Source of the DNA: Planctomycetota bacterium
GTDB lineage: Bacteria; Planctomycetota; UBA1135; JACQFD01
DNA: 64,000 nt
Direction: 5' to 3'
Assembly: GCA_016792805.1 (NCBI GenBank)
Contig: JAEUHX010000037.1
Span: forward strand, 59,278 to 123,277
Below the pieces are notes generated by a model. The model did no database searches and was not told the DNA's origin. It saw only the letters and a list, made by a program, of their open reading frames with translations. The translations under genes and the position numbers were made by a program. Every line of letters begins with the position of its first letter. Position 1 is the first letter of the stretch. Shown here in pieces: positions 52,842-61,512 of the stretch.

Positions 52842-53903
52842 CTACTTCCGCTTGGCGCGGCGAGTCTCGTCGAGAATCTCCTCGGCCCGCCGATCGGCGG
52901 CGACGTGGGTGCCGACGCCGTCGCGCTTCGAGACGGCGAACACTTCTTTGAGATTCTCATAAATGCGGTCGATCCGCTTGAGCGACTCTTCTTCCTTGTA
53001 GCCGCCGGGCAGAAATTCGCATCCGACATTAATAATGCCCCCGGCGTTGATCACATAATCGGGAGCATACAGAATGTTCTTGGCGCGCAGCGCGTCGCCG
53101 TGGCGTGGCTCGAGAAGCTGATTATTGGCAGCGCCCGCGATGGCCTTGCACCGAAGAGCCGGAATCGTGGAATCGTTGATGCCTGCTCCGAGCGCGCAGG
53201 GCGAAAGCACGTCGCATTCAACTCCCATCACTGCATCAGCCGAGCAGACCGCCGCGCCGAGCTCCTTCGCGAGCGCCTGGGCGCGCGCCTCGTTTACGTC
53301 GGCGATTGTGAGTTTCGCGCCCGCCTGAGCGAGCAGCTGCGCCAAGCTCGTGCCGACGGATCCGATGCCCTGGATCGCCACATGGAGCCCTTTGGCGCTC
53401 GAGACGCCGAAGCGCTCCTCGAAGACGGCGCGCATCCCGAGGTAGACGCCACGCGCGGTATAAGGCGACGGATTGCCGCTGCTCCCCATCTCGCGCGGCA
53501 GCCCCGAGACCCAGCGCGTCTCCTGGCGCACCGTCACAAGGTCGGGCACCGTCGTGCCAACGTCCTCCGCAGTGATATAGGCGCCTCCGAAGGCCTCGAT
53601 GAAGCGCCCCATGGCACGGAAGAGCCTCTCGCACTTGTCCTTTTTTGAGTCGCCCATCAGCACCGACTTGCCGCCGCCGAGTCCCGTGCGCCCCACCGCC
53701 GACTTGTAGGTCATGCCGCGGCTCAGGCGCAGGACATCGAAGACCGCGTCCTCTTCCTTGGCGTACGGCCACATGCGCATCCCTCCGAGCGCGGGCCCCA
53801 AGGTTCGGTCGTGCACCGCGATGATCGCCCGCAAGCCGCTCTCCGGATCCTCCGCCTTCGCAACTCTCTCGTAACCAGGCACTGAAAGTTCAGTAATACG
53901 CAT
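52842..53903 (-). CDS. Leucine/branched-chain amino-acid dehydrogenase
   Basis: The 353-residue NAD-dependent enzyme oxidatively deaminates leucine, valine or phenylalanine. Catalytic lysine region TGLGGGKSVLMGD (near residue 80), AYITAEDVGTTVPDL, and the Rossmann motif VAIQGIGSVGTSLAQLL are typical of the Leu/Phe/Val branch. LYAPDYVINAGGIINV completes the family signature. ATG 53903 is 142 bases from the topA start, divergent. I infer use in amino-acid catabolism; the exact amino acid cannot be told. Confidence 0.92.
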   Translation of the reverse strand: MRITELSVPGYERVAKAEDPESGLRAIIAVHDRTLGPALGGMRMWPYAKEEDAVFDVLRLSRGMTYKSAVGRTGLGGGKSVLMGDSKKDKCERLFRAMGRFIEAFGGAYITAEDVGTTVPDLVTVRQETRWVSGLPREMGSSGNPSPYTARGVYLGMRAVFEERFGVSSAKGLHVAIQGIGSVGTSLAQLLAQAGAKLTIADVNEARAQALAKELGAAVCSADAVMGVECDVLSPCALGAGINDSTIPALRCKAIAGAANNQLLEPRHGDALRAKNILYAPDYVINAGGIINVGCEFLPGGYKEEESLKRIDRIYENLKEVFAVSKRDGVGTHVAADRRAEEILDETRRAKRK

Positions 53904-53991
53904 GGAAAAGCTGGGGGTGGCGAGCCGGGAAATTGGGGGTCAAAACTCTATCCGGTCGCACACGGCGCGTCCTAGCCGTCGGCGCTCCTCC

Positions 53992-54021
53992 TTGACTTTG
54001 GCGTGGGGTCCGTTCGATATC
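53992..54021 (+). promoter_or_regulatory. Candidate topA promoter
   Basis: TTGACT (53992-53997) is a good -35 match, and GATATC (54016-54021) is a weak -10 at 18 bases. It lies 24 bases before the chosen topA ATG, in the 142-base divergent gap. Confidence 0.35.
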
Positions 54022-54045
54022 CGCCGCGTCCCCGCCGCGACGGCC

Positions 54046-56685
54046 ATGGCAAAACCCCTCGTGATCGTCGAGTCGCCCGCGAAGGCGCGCACCATCAGCC
54101 GTTACCTCGGCTCCGACTTCACCGTCGAAGCCAGCATCGGCCACGTGCGCGACCTCCCCGGCAGCGCCTCAGAAATTCCTGCTGCTTACAAGAAGCAGAA
54201 GTGGTCCCGCATTGGCGTGGACGTCGAGCATGGCTTCGAGCCGCTCTACATTGTCCCGCCCGAGAAGAAGGAGCATGTCGCCAAGCTGAAGGGGCTCCTA
54301 CAGAAAGCCTCCGAGCTCTATCTCGCAACCGACGAGGACCGCGAAGGCGAGGCGATCTCGTGGCACCTGCTGGAGGTGCTGAGGCCGAAGAAGGGCATGC
54401 CGGTCAAGCGGCTCGTGTTCCACGAGATCACAAAAGACGCGATCCTGGAGGCCCTCGAGCATCCGCGCGACGTGGATACGCACCTCGTGGCGGCCCAGGA
54501 GACGCGGCGCATCGTCGACCGGCTCTACGGCTACGAGGTGTCGCCGCTCCTCTGGAAGAAGATCCGCCCGCGCCTCTCGGCAGGGCGCGTGCAGAGCGTC
54601 GCGGTGCGTCTCGTGGTGGAGCGCGAGCGCGAAAGGCTACAGTTCCGCGCGGCGCAATATTGGGACCTCTCGGCGATCTTCGCGAAGATGACGGGCGCCG
54701 CCATCGAAGCGGGGCTCGCCAGCATCGGCGGCGTGCGCATCGCGACGGGCAAGGATTTCAGCGATCAAGGGCGCCTCAAGGACGCCGACGTCGTGGCTCT
54801 CGGAGCGGCGGACGCCGCTGCGCTGCGCGAATCGCTCTCGAAGAGTGACTTCTTCGTGGAGAGCGTGGAAGAGCGCGATCACGTCGAGCGACCGTACGCG
54901 CCGTTCACGACGAGCACACTGCAGCAGGAGGCGAACCGCCGCCTCAAGTTCACAGCGCGACGCACGATGCAGGCCGCGCAGCGGCTGTATGAGAACGGTC
55001 TCATTACCTATATGCGCACGGATTCGACCACGCTCTCGGAGCAGGCGATCCGCGCGGCGCGCCGGCTCATCGAGGAGAACTACGGAGGTGAATATTTGCC
55101 TTCGCATGCGCGGCGCTACGAAACGAAAGTCAAGAATGCTCAGGAGGCCCACGAGGCGATCCGCCCGGCCGGTGCCGAGTTCCGCCACCCCGACTCGCTG
55201 CGCGACCTCGGGATCGACGAGCAAAAAGTGTATGAACTAGTCTGGAAGCGCACTGTGGCGAGCCAGATGGCCGACGCGCGCGTGAAGCGCACGTCGGCGG
55301 TGATCGCGTCGCGCGTCGGCGTGTCGGCGGGCGCGGCGTCGGGTCCCGCGCGCTTCACGGCGAGCGGCAAGACGATCGAATTCCCCGGCTATTTGCGCGC
55401 CTACGTGGAGGGCTCCGACAACCCCGAGGAGGCGTTGGCCGATCGCGAGACGATTCTGCCGCCGCTCGCCGTCGGCGAAGCGCTGAAGGTACAAAAGATG
55501 GAGGCGGTATCGCACGAGACGCAGCCGCCTGCGCGCCTCACGGAAGCTTCGCTCGTGAAGGAGCTCGAGGCGCGCGGCATCGGCCGTCCGTCGACCTACG
55601 CGTCGATTATTGATACTATCCTCGACCGCGGATATGTGTTTAAGAAAGGGAATGCCCTCGTTCCGACGTTCACGGCCTTCGCCGTGATCCAGCTCCTCGA
55701 GCAGCATTTGTCGCATCTCGTCGATTATGGGTTCACGGCCCACATGGAAGACGACCTCGACGAGATCTCGCTCGGCAACAAAAAATCCGATTCGTATCTT
55801 CAGACGTTTTATTACGGAAACGGCGTCCCGGGGCTGAAGCCGCTGCTCGGCACCGTCGACGAGAAGATCGATCCGCGCATCGTCTGCGGCATTCCGCTCG
55901 GCAAGGCCCAAAACGGCACCCTCGTCGAAATCCGCGTCGGCCGCTACGGCCCCTTCCTCTCCATGGGCGAGGTGCGCGCGAGCGTGCCGGAGGAAACAGC
56001 GCCCGACGAGTTGTCGCTCGAGCGCGCGCTGGAGTTGCTACAGAAAGCCAAGGAAGGGCCGAAGTCGCTCGGCACCGATCCGGCGACGGCGCTCCCCGTT
56101 TATGTGAAGAGCGGGCGATTCGGTCCTTACTTCCAGCTCGGCGACGCGGCCCCCGACGGCGAGAAGCCGAAGATGGCCTCGCTCCTTGCCGGCATGAAGC
56201 CCGACACGGTGACGCTCGAGGAGGCGCTCGCCTGCCTCTCGCTCCCAAAGACCCTCGGCACGAATCCGCAAAACGGCGAGCCCGTGGTGGCGGCGAGCGG
56301 GCGCTTCGGCCCTTATGTGAAGTGCGGCAGCGAGACGCGCTCGATCCCCGAGACGAGCTCGCCGATCCGCATCACGCTCGAGGAAGCGCTGGCGCTGCTG
56401 GCGGCGCCCAAGCTGACCGGCAAGGCGCGCTTCGCGCGCAAGATCGAGCCGCTGAAAGTGCTCGGCGCGAGCCCGGTGACGAAGAGCGACGTGAAGCTCA
56501 TGTCGGGGCGCTACGGCCCTTATGTGACCGACGGCACGACGAACGCGTCGCTCCCCAAGGGCACAGCTCCCGAGTCGCTCTCGCTGGAGGCGGCGCTCGA
56601 TCTGTTGGCTGCCCGGGCGGCGGCGGGCCCGTCGAAGAAGCGTCGCCCGATGAAGCGGCGTGCGCCGGCCAAGCGCTCCAGCTGA
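54046..56685 (+). CDS. topA: DNA topoisomerase I
   Basis: The 879-residue protein relaxes negative supercoils. It opens with the TOPRIM motif KPLVIVESPAKARTISRYL, followed by ATDEDREGEAISWHL (acidic triad). The active-site tyrosine is in LITYMRTDSTTLS. Instead of C-terminal zinc fingers it has four topoisomerase C-terminal repeats marked GRYGPF, GRFGPY, GRFGPY, GRYGPY and a lysine/arginine tail (KKRRPMKRRAPAKRSS). ATG 54046 was chosen because the TOPRIM homology starts there. The gene is divergent from the dehydrogenase gene. Confidence 0.96.
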   Translation: MAKPLVIVESPAKARTISRYLGSDFTVEASIGHVRDLPGSASEIPAAYKKQKWSRIGVDVEHGFEPLYIVPPEKKEHVAKLKGLLQKASELYLATDEDREGEAISWHLLEVLRPKKGMPVKRLVFHEITKDAILEALEHPRDVDTHLVAAQETRRIVDRLYGYEVSPLLWKKIRPRLSAGRVQSVAVRLVVERERERLQFRAAQYWDLSAIFAKMTGAAIEAGLASIGGVRIATGKDFSDQGRLKDADVVALGAADAAALRESLSKSDFFVESVEERDHVERPYAPFTTSTLQQEANRRLKFTARRTMQAAQRLYENGLITYMRTDSTTLSEQAIRAARRLIEENYGGEYLPSHARRYETKVKNAQEAHEAIRPAGAEFRHPDSLRDLGIDEQKVYELVWKRTVASQMADARVKRTSAVIASRVGVSAGAASGPARFTASGKTIEFPGYLRAYVEGSDNPEEALADRETILPPLAVGEALKVQKMEAVSHETQPPARLTEASLVKELEARGIGRPSTYASIIDTILDRGYVFKKGNALVPTFTAFAVIQLLEQHLSHLVDYGFTAHMEDDLDEISLGNKKSDSYLQTFYYGNGVPGLKPLLGTVDEKIDPRIVCGIPLGKAQNGTLVEIRVGRYGPFLSMGEVRASVPEETAPDELSLERALELLQKAKEGPKSLGTDPATALPVYVKSGRFGPYFQLGDAAPDGEKPKMASLLAGMKPDTVTLEEALACLSLPKTLGTNPQNGEPVVAASGRFGPYVKCGSETRSIPETSSPIRITLEEALALLAAPKLTGKARFARKIEPLKVLGASPVTKSDVKLMSGRYGPYVTDGTTNASLPKGTAPESLSLEAALDLLAARAAAGPSKKRRPMKRRAPAKRSS

Positions 56686-57160
56686 GAGCCGGCCGCGCGG
56701 CACGGCGCGCTTCGACCGCTCGGGCACCTATCGCTACGCGCTGACGCGGCAGTGGGATCGCGCGCTCCCGCGGGTCTGCTTCGTTTTGTTGAATCCCAAC
56801 ACGGCGGACGCGTCCCACGACGACCCGACGATTCGCCGCTGCATCGGCTTCGCGCGTCGCTGGGGGTTCGGTTCGCTCGAGGTCGTGAACCTCTTCGCGT
56901 TGCGCTGCCGCCACCCCAAGGACCTCACAAAAGCGTCCGACCCCGTCGGACCGCGCAACGGCGCCGCGATCGCGCGCGCGGTGGCCCGTGCGCAGCGGGT
57001 CGTCTTCGGCTGGGGCGTCCACGGGGAGCTCGCAGGGCGCGGCGCCGCCGTGGCGCGACAGCTGGCCGCGAGCACTCCGCTCTGCCTCGGACGCACGCAG
57101 GGCGGCCATCCGCGCCACCCGCTCTATGTGCGCGCCGATCGCGAGCCCGTGCCGTTCTGA
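56660..57160 (+). CDS. DUF1643 protein
   Basis: The 166-residue protein is a compact cytoplasmic domain with family motifs RVCFVLLNPNTADASHDDPTIRRC and GFGSLEVVNLFALRCRHPKDL and the terminal TPLCLGRTQGGHPRHPLYV. The GTG at 56660 lies within the last 26 bases of topA, so the two genes overlap. DUF1643 members have no established function, but some occur in defence or toxin settings. Nothing around it supports that here. Confidence 0.85.
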   Translation: MRRPSAPAESRPRGTARFDRSGTYRYALTRQWDRALPRVCFVLLNPNTADASHDDPTIRRCIGFARRWGFGSLEVVNLFALRCRHPKDLTKASDPVGPRNGAAIARAVARAQRVVFGWGVHGELAGRGAAVARQLAASTPLCLGRTQGGHPRHPLYVRADREPVPF

Positions 57161-57211
57161 GCTTTTGACCTTCCGGCGAAGGGCGCGCCCGGCCATGCTG
57201 CGCACCGCCCC

Positions 57212-58561
57212 ATGAGCTCCGCTCCCGCCGCGACTTCCAAGCATCCGCTCGGCCTTTACGTTCTGTTCGCTTCCGAAATGTGGGAGCGGTTCAGCTTCTA
57301 CAGCGTCCAGGCGATGCTGGTGCTTTATGTGAAAGATCCGAAGGACGGGTTTGGCTGGGACCAGGAACGGGCTTCGGGGCTGTACGGTTGGTATGTGATG
57401 AGCGTCTATTTCAGCCCGCTGCTCGGCGGGCTGATCGCCGACCGGTTTTTGGGGAACCGCCGCTCTGTGATCCTGGGCGGCATTTTCTTTGTCATCGGTC
57501 ACGCGCTTCTCGGTCTCTCCGGGCTCCCCTTTCTGTATGCGGGGTTGAGCTGCCTCGTGGTCGGCAACGGCTTCTTCAAGCCGAACGTCTCGACCATGGT
57601 GGGGAATCTGTATTCGGAAGGAAGCAAGCTCAAGGATGCGGCATATTCACTTTTCTACATGGGGATCAACATCGGCGCGCTGGGAGCGCCGATCGCGATG
57701 GAATTCATCCGCGCGGAGTTCGGATTCCATCCGGCTTTTGCGACGGCGGCCGTCGGCATGGCGCTTTCTGTGGCGATCCTCTTTCTGTTTAAGTCAACCT
57801 ATGCGCACGCCGACCGGATGCCGGGAGGGGCCGCGGCGAAACAGGATCAAGCGCAGGTTGCGCTGCCGATCGACGCAGTTCCCGATCTCCACCGGGCAGC
57901 GGCGCTTGTCGTGGTCTTTGCGCTGGGCGTCGCCTTCTGGACGCTCTTCTGGCAAAACGGCAACGTGCTCACGATCTGGGCGGATTCCTACACCGACTGG
58001 GGCGCCATCGAAAAGATCGTGGGGCAGAAAGTGACAGGCATTCTCTCCAATGCCATCAATCCCGGATTTGTGGTGATGTTCGGCCCCATCGTCGCGGCGC
58101 TTTGGCAGTCGCGGGCGCAGGCGGGCAAAGACCTCTCGACGCCCGCCAAGATGACGCTCGGCATGGCCTGCGCGACCGTTGGCGGCGCCATCATGTTTCT
58201 CGCGGCGCGCGAGATCGGCCACGATGTGGTGATCGATACAAAGGCACCGGTCCTCGTGAAGGCCTCGCCCTGGTGGCTCGTCGGCTCCTATGCGCTTGTG
58301 TCGCTCGGCGAGATTCTGCTCTCGGCTATGGGGCTCTCGCTAGTCTCCCAAGTGGCCCCCAAGCGCTGGCGCGCCATGCTCATGGGCGGCTGGTTCGTGT
58401 CGATCTCGCTCGGCGGGTTCCTCTCTGGGAAGACGGGGACCTACTGGAACAAGGTGCCGCACACGCAGTTCTTCGCGGGGCTCTCCCTGGGCTGCCTCTT
58501 CGCAACGGTGATTCTGTTCCTTTCGCTGCGGGGGCTGCGGAAGGCGATGCCGGGCGTCTAG
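57212..58561 (+). CDS. POT-family proton-coupled peptide transporter
   Basis: The 449-residue membrane protein has about 12 helices. The POT/PTR2 signature ExxERFSFY appears as EMWERFSFYSVQAMLVLYV, followed by GGLIADRFLGNRRSVILGG and VVGNGFFKPNVSTMVGNLY. It imports di- or tripeptides with protons. Its stop is followed by a fragment of the family S repeat. No peptidase other than MetAP is nearby. Confidence 0.93.
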   Translation: MSSAPAATSKHPLGLYVLFASEMWERFSFYSVQAMLVLYVKDPKDGFGWDQERASGLYGWYVMSVYFSPLLGGLIADRFLGNRRSVILGGIFFVIGHALLGLSGLPFLYAGLSCLVVGNGFFKPNVSTMVGNLYSEGSKLKDAAYSLFYMGINIGALGAPIAMEFIRAEFGFHPAFATAAVGMALSVAILFLFKSTYAHADRMPGGAAAKQDQAQVALPIDAVPDLHRAAALVVVFALGVAFWTLFWQNGNVLTIWADSYTDWGAIEKIVGQKVTGILSNAINPGFVVMFGPIVAALWQSRAQAGKDLSTPAKMTLGMACATVGGAIMFLAAREIGHDVVIDTKAPVLVKASPWWLVGSYALVSLGEILLSAMGLSLVSQVAPKRWRAMLMGGWFVSISLGGFLSGKTGTYWNKVPHTQFFAGLSLGCLFATVILFLSLRGLRKAMPGV

Positions 58562-58564
58562 AGT

Positions 58565-58605
58565 CCCGAGGCAAAGGGCATCCGAGCTGCGCGCGCGCTG
58601 CTGCT
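58565..58605 (+). repeat. Repeat family S, fragment D
   Basis: GGCAAAGGGCATCCGAGCTG and the following CGCGCGCGCTGCTG match the left end of the family S core. The right part is missing. It begins four bases past the stop of the POT gene, the same placement as copy C. Confidence 0.65.
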
Positions 58606-58706
58606 GCCAAAAAACTCGACCGGAACGTCGGCGCCTGGGCGCTGCAGTCCCAAGAACCCCCAGCTGTCCGCGGCTTCTCTGCGGGCGGTCCACTACACAC
58701 AATCCT

Positions 58707-59984
58707 ATGGGCTGGCTCGCTTCTCTCTTCACTGCCTTGTGCGCCGCGATCGTCGGCGCGTTCTCCGCGGGATTCGTGGCCGACCTGGCCTGCTCCTGGT
58801 ATCGCATCTCGAGCCGGGAGGGCGGAGCCGGCTACTTCGTACTCCTCTGGGGGCTCCTCGGCGCCATCGTCGGGTTCGTGGGCGGGCTCATCCTGGCGCG
58901 CGTTAGCGCCGCCTACGAGTTGGGCTTCCTGAAGGGGTTCGGCTTCTCCGTGGGTTCGATCTTGGCGGTCGTGCTGGTGGCTGGCCTGTTGGGTCGGCTT
59001 TTGGCGGACATTCGCCCAAAGATGGAAGGGCGCTCGCTCTCCGTAGAAGTGGAGATTCGCTGCCCGGCAGGAGCGCCGAAGCCCGAAAAAGTTGCCGTCA
59101 ACGGCGGCGATCCCCACATTTGGCTTCAATCCGGCGGCGGAGCGACGGCGCGACATGCCAATATTCGATTCGAGGACGCACGCCTCGAGGGCGATCGGTG
59201 GATTCTGCCCGTCGAAGTCGATCTCCACTCGAGCCGCTCCAACCGGATGTTCACGATTGTCTTGCCTCCTTACGAATCGGAATATTTCTTCATTCCGCTC
59301 GCGGGGCACCCGGGCAAGCGCGACCTCGAGTGGACCGATTGGCTTCCGAGGGCGGGCGAGCCGAAGGTCGGCCCGACCGGCAAGGAGCGCAAGCTCGAGG
59401 TCCGCTATCGCGTGATCATCGATCCGCCGATTCCGGCGCCGCCGGAGCCGGCGGACGAGCCGGAGCCGGTGAAGGCGCCGCCGACTGCCGATGCGCCGCT
59501 CGTGGAATGGTTACCTTTCCTCCAGCGGAGCGAACCCGACGAAGCGCGGGCGAAGGCCTATGCGATTGTGACAGCGCGCCCGGATTTCGCACAGCAGCTC
59601 GCGGCGCTCATCCTCGATGAGGATCGCGAGACTTCCGATCTGGCGCTGCGCGCCGTCGAAGGGCTGCAGGCGCCGCCGCCGTCGCTCGGAGAGCCGGTGC
59701 ACACGATCGGCGCCCAGATTCTCGCCGATATATTGAAGTTCAATGATTCGAAGCCGGAGGACGATCCGAGCTACGAATTTGCCGGGCAGGTCGACTGGCG
59801 CTTCGCCGGCTGGCACGAGGCCATGCGCATTCTCCACGAGCGTGGAAATGTGGATTTCCTGGCGCAGCTCAAGGAGATTTTGGCGGCGTCCTCCAAGCGA
59901 AGCGACAGCATCGCAATCCGCGACATCACGCGCGTCGCCAAGTATTACGTCGAGAAGTGGAGCGCCTCCGGCGCGCCGAAGTAA
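58707..59984 (+). CDS. Unknown membrane protein with large soluble domain
   Basis: The 425-residue protein has three N-terminal membrane helices (residues 1-28, 43-68 and 75-100). After them comes a beta-rich part (SLSVEVEIRCPAGA; RMFTIVLPPYESEYFFIPL), a Pro/Ala linker near 245-265, and a helical tail (EARAKAYAIVTARPDFAQQL; MRILHERGNVDFLAQLKEIL). No family is recognised. It stands alone between the transporter and the thioredoxin genes. Confidence 0.7.
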   Translation: MGWLASLFTALCAAIVGAFSAGFVADLACSWYRISSREGGAGYFVLLWGLLGAIVGFVGGLILARVSAAYELGFLKGFGFSVGSILAVVLVAGLLGRLLADIRPKMEGRSLSVEVEIRCPAGAPKPEKVAVNGGDPHIWLQSGGGATARHANIRFEDARLEGDRWILPVEVDLHSSRSNRMFTIVLPPYESEYFFIPLAGHPGKRDLEWTDWLPRAGEPKVGPTGKERKLEVRYRVIIDPPIPAPPEPADEPEPVKAPPTADAPLVEWLPFLQRSEPDEARAKAYAIVTARPDFAQQLAALILDEDRETSDLALRAVEGLQAPPPSLGEPVHTIGAQILADILKFNDSKPEDDPSYEFAGQVDWRFAGWHEAMRILHERGNVDFLAQLKEILAASSKRSDSIAIRDITRVAKYYVEKWSASGAPK

Positions 59985-59986
59985 CG

Positions 59987-60553
59987 TTACTGATGCGCTG
60001 CGGCCTTCTCGATGGCCGCTTCGAAGGCGGCTTTGTCGTCCGCCTCGATGATCTCCCGCGTGAAGGACCAGAGGCGCGTGCCGTCGGGCGCGAAGACGTA
60101 GGTCTGCGGGATGAACTGCGCGTCGAGCGAGAGCGTCTTCGCGAGCTCCTCGATGCCGAAGGGCGCAACGACCGTCGGGTAGTAGCTCCCCTTCTCGGCG
60201 CGCACGCGGTCGACGGCGAGCAGCGTCGGTCCCGTCGCTTGATTGCGTTTTATGATATCCCACGAAACGCCGAGAAATGTGGCCTTGCCTTCGAAGCGCT
60301 TCGCCACCTCGGCGAGGTAAGGCAGCTCATCGACGCACGGGCCGCACCAAGTGGCCCAATGATTCACGACGAGCGGCTTGCCGGCCGGCTTTGTGATCTT
60401 CACCAAATCCTCGAAGGAGGCCGCCATCAGCGCCGGCGTCTGAGGCGAAGCCGGGGCCTGCGGTCCGCCGCATGCCCCAGCCCAAGTGAGCACGAGCGCC
60501 GGCCATCCGCTGCGGTGCAGGCGGACTCCGACGCTGCGTCGCCGTTGCAACAT
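59987..60553 (-). CDS. TlpA-like thioredoxin-fold lipoprotein
   Basis: The 188-residue protein has a lipoprotein-type leader (LVLTWAGACGGP) and a thioredoxin fold with the active-site motif WCGPC in VVNHWATWCGPCVDELPYL. Such extracytoplasmic TlpA/ResA-like proteins reduce apocytochrome or other disulfides. A long insert near residue 130 contains FIPQTYVFAPDG, the cis-Pro strand. ATG 60553 was chosen since it gives the signal peptide. The stop converges on the unknown membrane protein gene within two bases. Confidence 0.85.
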   Translation of the reverse strand: MLQRRRSVGVRLHRSGWPALVLTWAGACGGPQAPASPQTPALMAASFEDLVKITKPAGKPLVVNHWATWCGPCVDELPYLAEVAKRFEGKATFLGVSWDIIKRNQATGPTLLAVDRVRAEKGSYYPTVVAPFGIEELAKTLSLDAQFIPQTYVFAPDGTRLWSFTREIIEADDKAAFEAAIEKAAAHQ

Positions 60554-60575
60554 GTGCGTGTGCCTGAACCGCCTG

Positions 60576-61235
60576 CTAGGAGCGGGCCTTGCCGCCGCGC
60601 TTGATGCCGCAGCCCTTCGGCGGAGTCGTTGCAGTCTCCGGCGCCTTGCCGGCGATCGCCGCGTCGAGGGCGGCGCGCAGGAAATGCTTGGTCGGCTTCG
60701 CGCCCTCGGGGCTTTCCATGTCGTCAATGGCTCCCGTATAGGCAATCTTGCCATCCTTGCCGATCACAAAAACGTCGGGCGTCGTCTGGCCGCCGAAGAG
60801 ATTGGCGACTGTATGGTCGGGGTCGACGAAGACCTCAAATGCGAGCTTGTTCTCCTTGTGGTACGCGCCGATGCTCTCGGGGTTGTCGGTGCGCTTGCCG
60901 TCGCTGTGGTCGGGCTTGTTCGAGTCGATCGACACGACCACGACGCCCTTGTCCTTGTAGTCGGCCGCGATCTTCGAGAGCTCCGGATCCCAGCCGCGCG
61001 ACCATGGGCAGCAGTGCGACCAGAAATTCACCACAACGATCTTGTCCTTCTTCTCGCCACGGAACGACTCGAAGTCGTGCTCCTTGCCGGCGAGATCCTT
61101 GACCTTGAACGCGGGAACGGCATCGCCAGCGGCAAGGCGCTTCGCGCGCTCCTTCTTGCCTTCCTGGGCCACCGCGAACGAGAGCATCGTGACGAGCGAG
61201 AGGCCGACAGCCGACGCGAGAATCGTGGGACGCAT
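60576..61235 (-). CDS. Exported redoxin-domain (AhpC/TSA-like) protein with HCCPW site
   Basis: The 219-residue protein has a signal peptide (SVGLSLVTMLSFAVAQ-like core) and a thioredoxin fold of the redoxin type. The active-site region is VVVNFWSHCCPWSRGWDPEL: two adjacent cysteines in place of CxxC, a form seen in many planctomycete redoxins. GGQTTPDVFVIGKDG supplies the cis-Pro. The C-terminus has a CGIKRGGKARS tail. It is 22 bases before the TlpA-like gene in the same direction, so the two form a likely pair for extracytoplasmic redox maintenance. Confidence 0.85.
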   Translation of the reverse strand: MRPTILASAVGLSLVTMLSFAVAQEGKKERAKRLAAGDAVPAFKVKDLAGKEHDFESFRGEKKDKIVVVNFWSHCCPWSRGWDPELSKIAADYKDKGVVVVSIDSNKPDHSDGKRTDNPESIGAYHKENKLAFEVFVDPDHTVANLFGGQTTPDVFVIGKDGKIAYTGAIDDMESPEGAKPTKHFLRAALDAAIAGKAPETATTPPKGCGIKRGGKARS

Positions 61236-61512
61236 GGGGAATTCCTCCTGGGGGGTTGGCGCTGTTCTACCGCCGCGCCAAGGCGGAAGGAACCGCGCAC
61301 AGGGGATACGGGACCGGGGCGGCGGACGATGCCGGGGATCGCGGGCGAGGGGGCGCTCGGCGGCGGCGAATGGCGCAGAACTCGCGGCGTGGCGGACTGC
61401 TGGAGATTGCGACCCCTAGCGTGCCGAATCCGACGCAGGTCGCGTACGTCCTGACGATTCGCCAGGTCAGCGAGAAGCAGCCAACCGGAGCCTATGAGAG
61501 AGAGCCTGATCA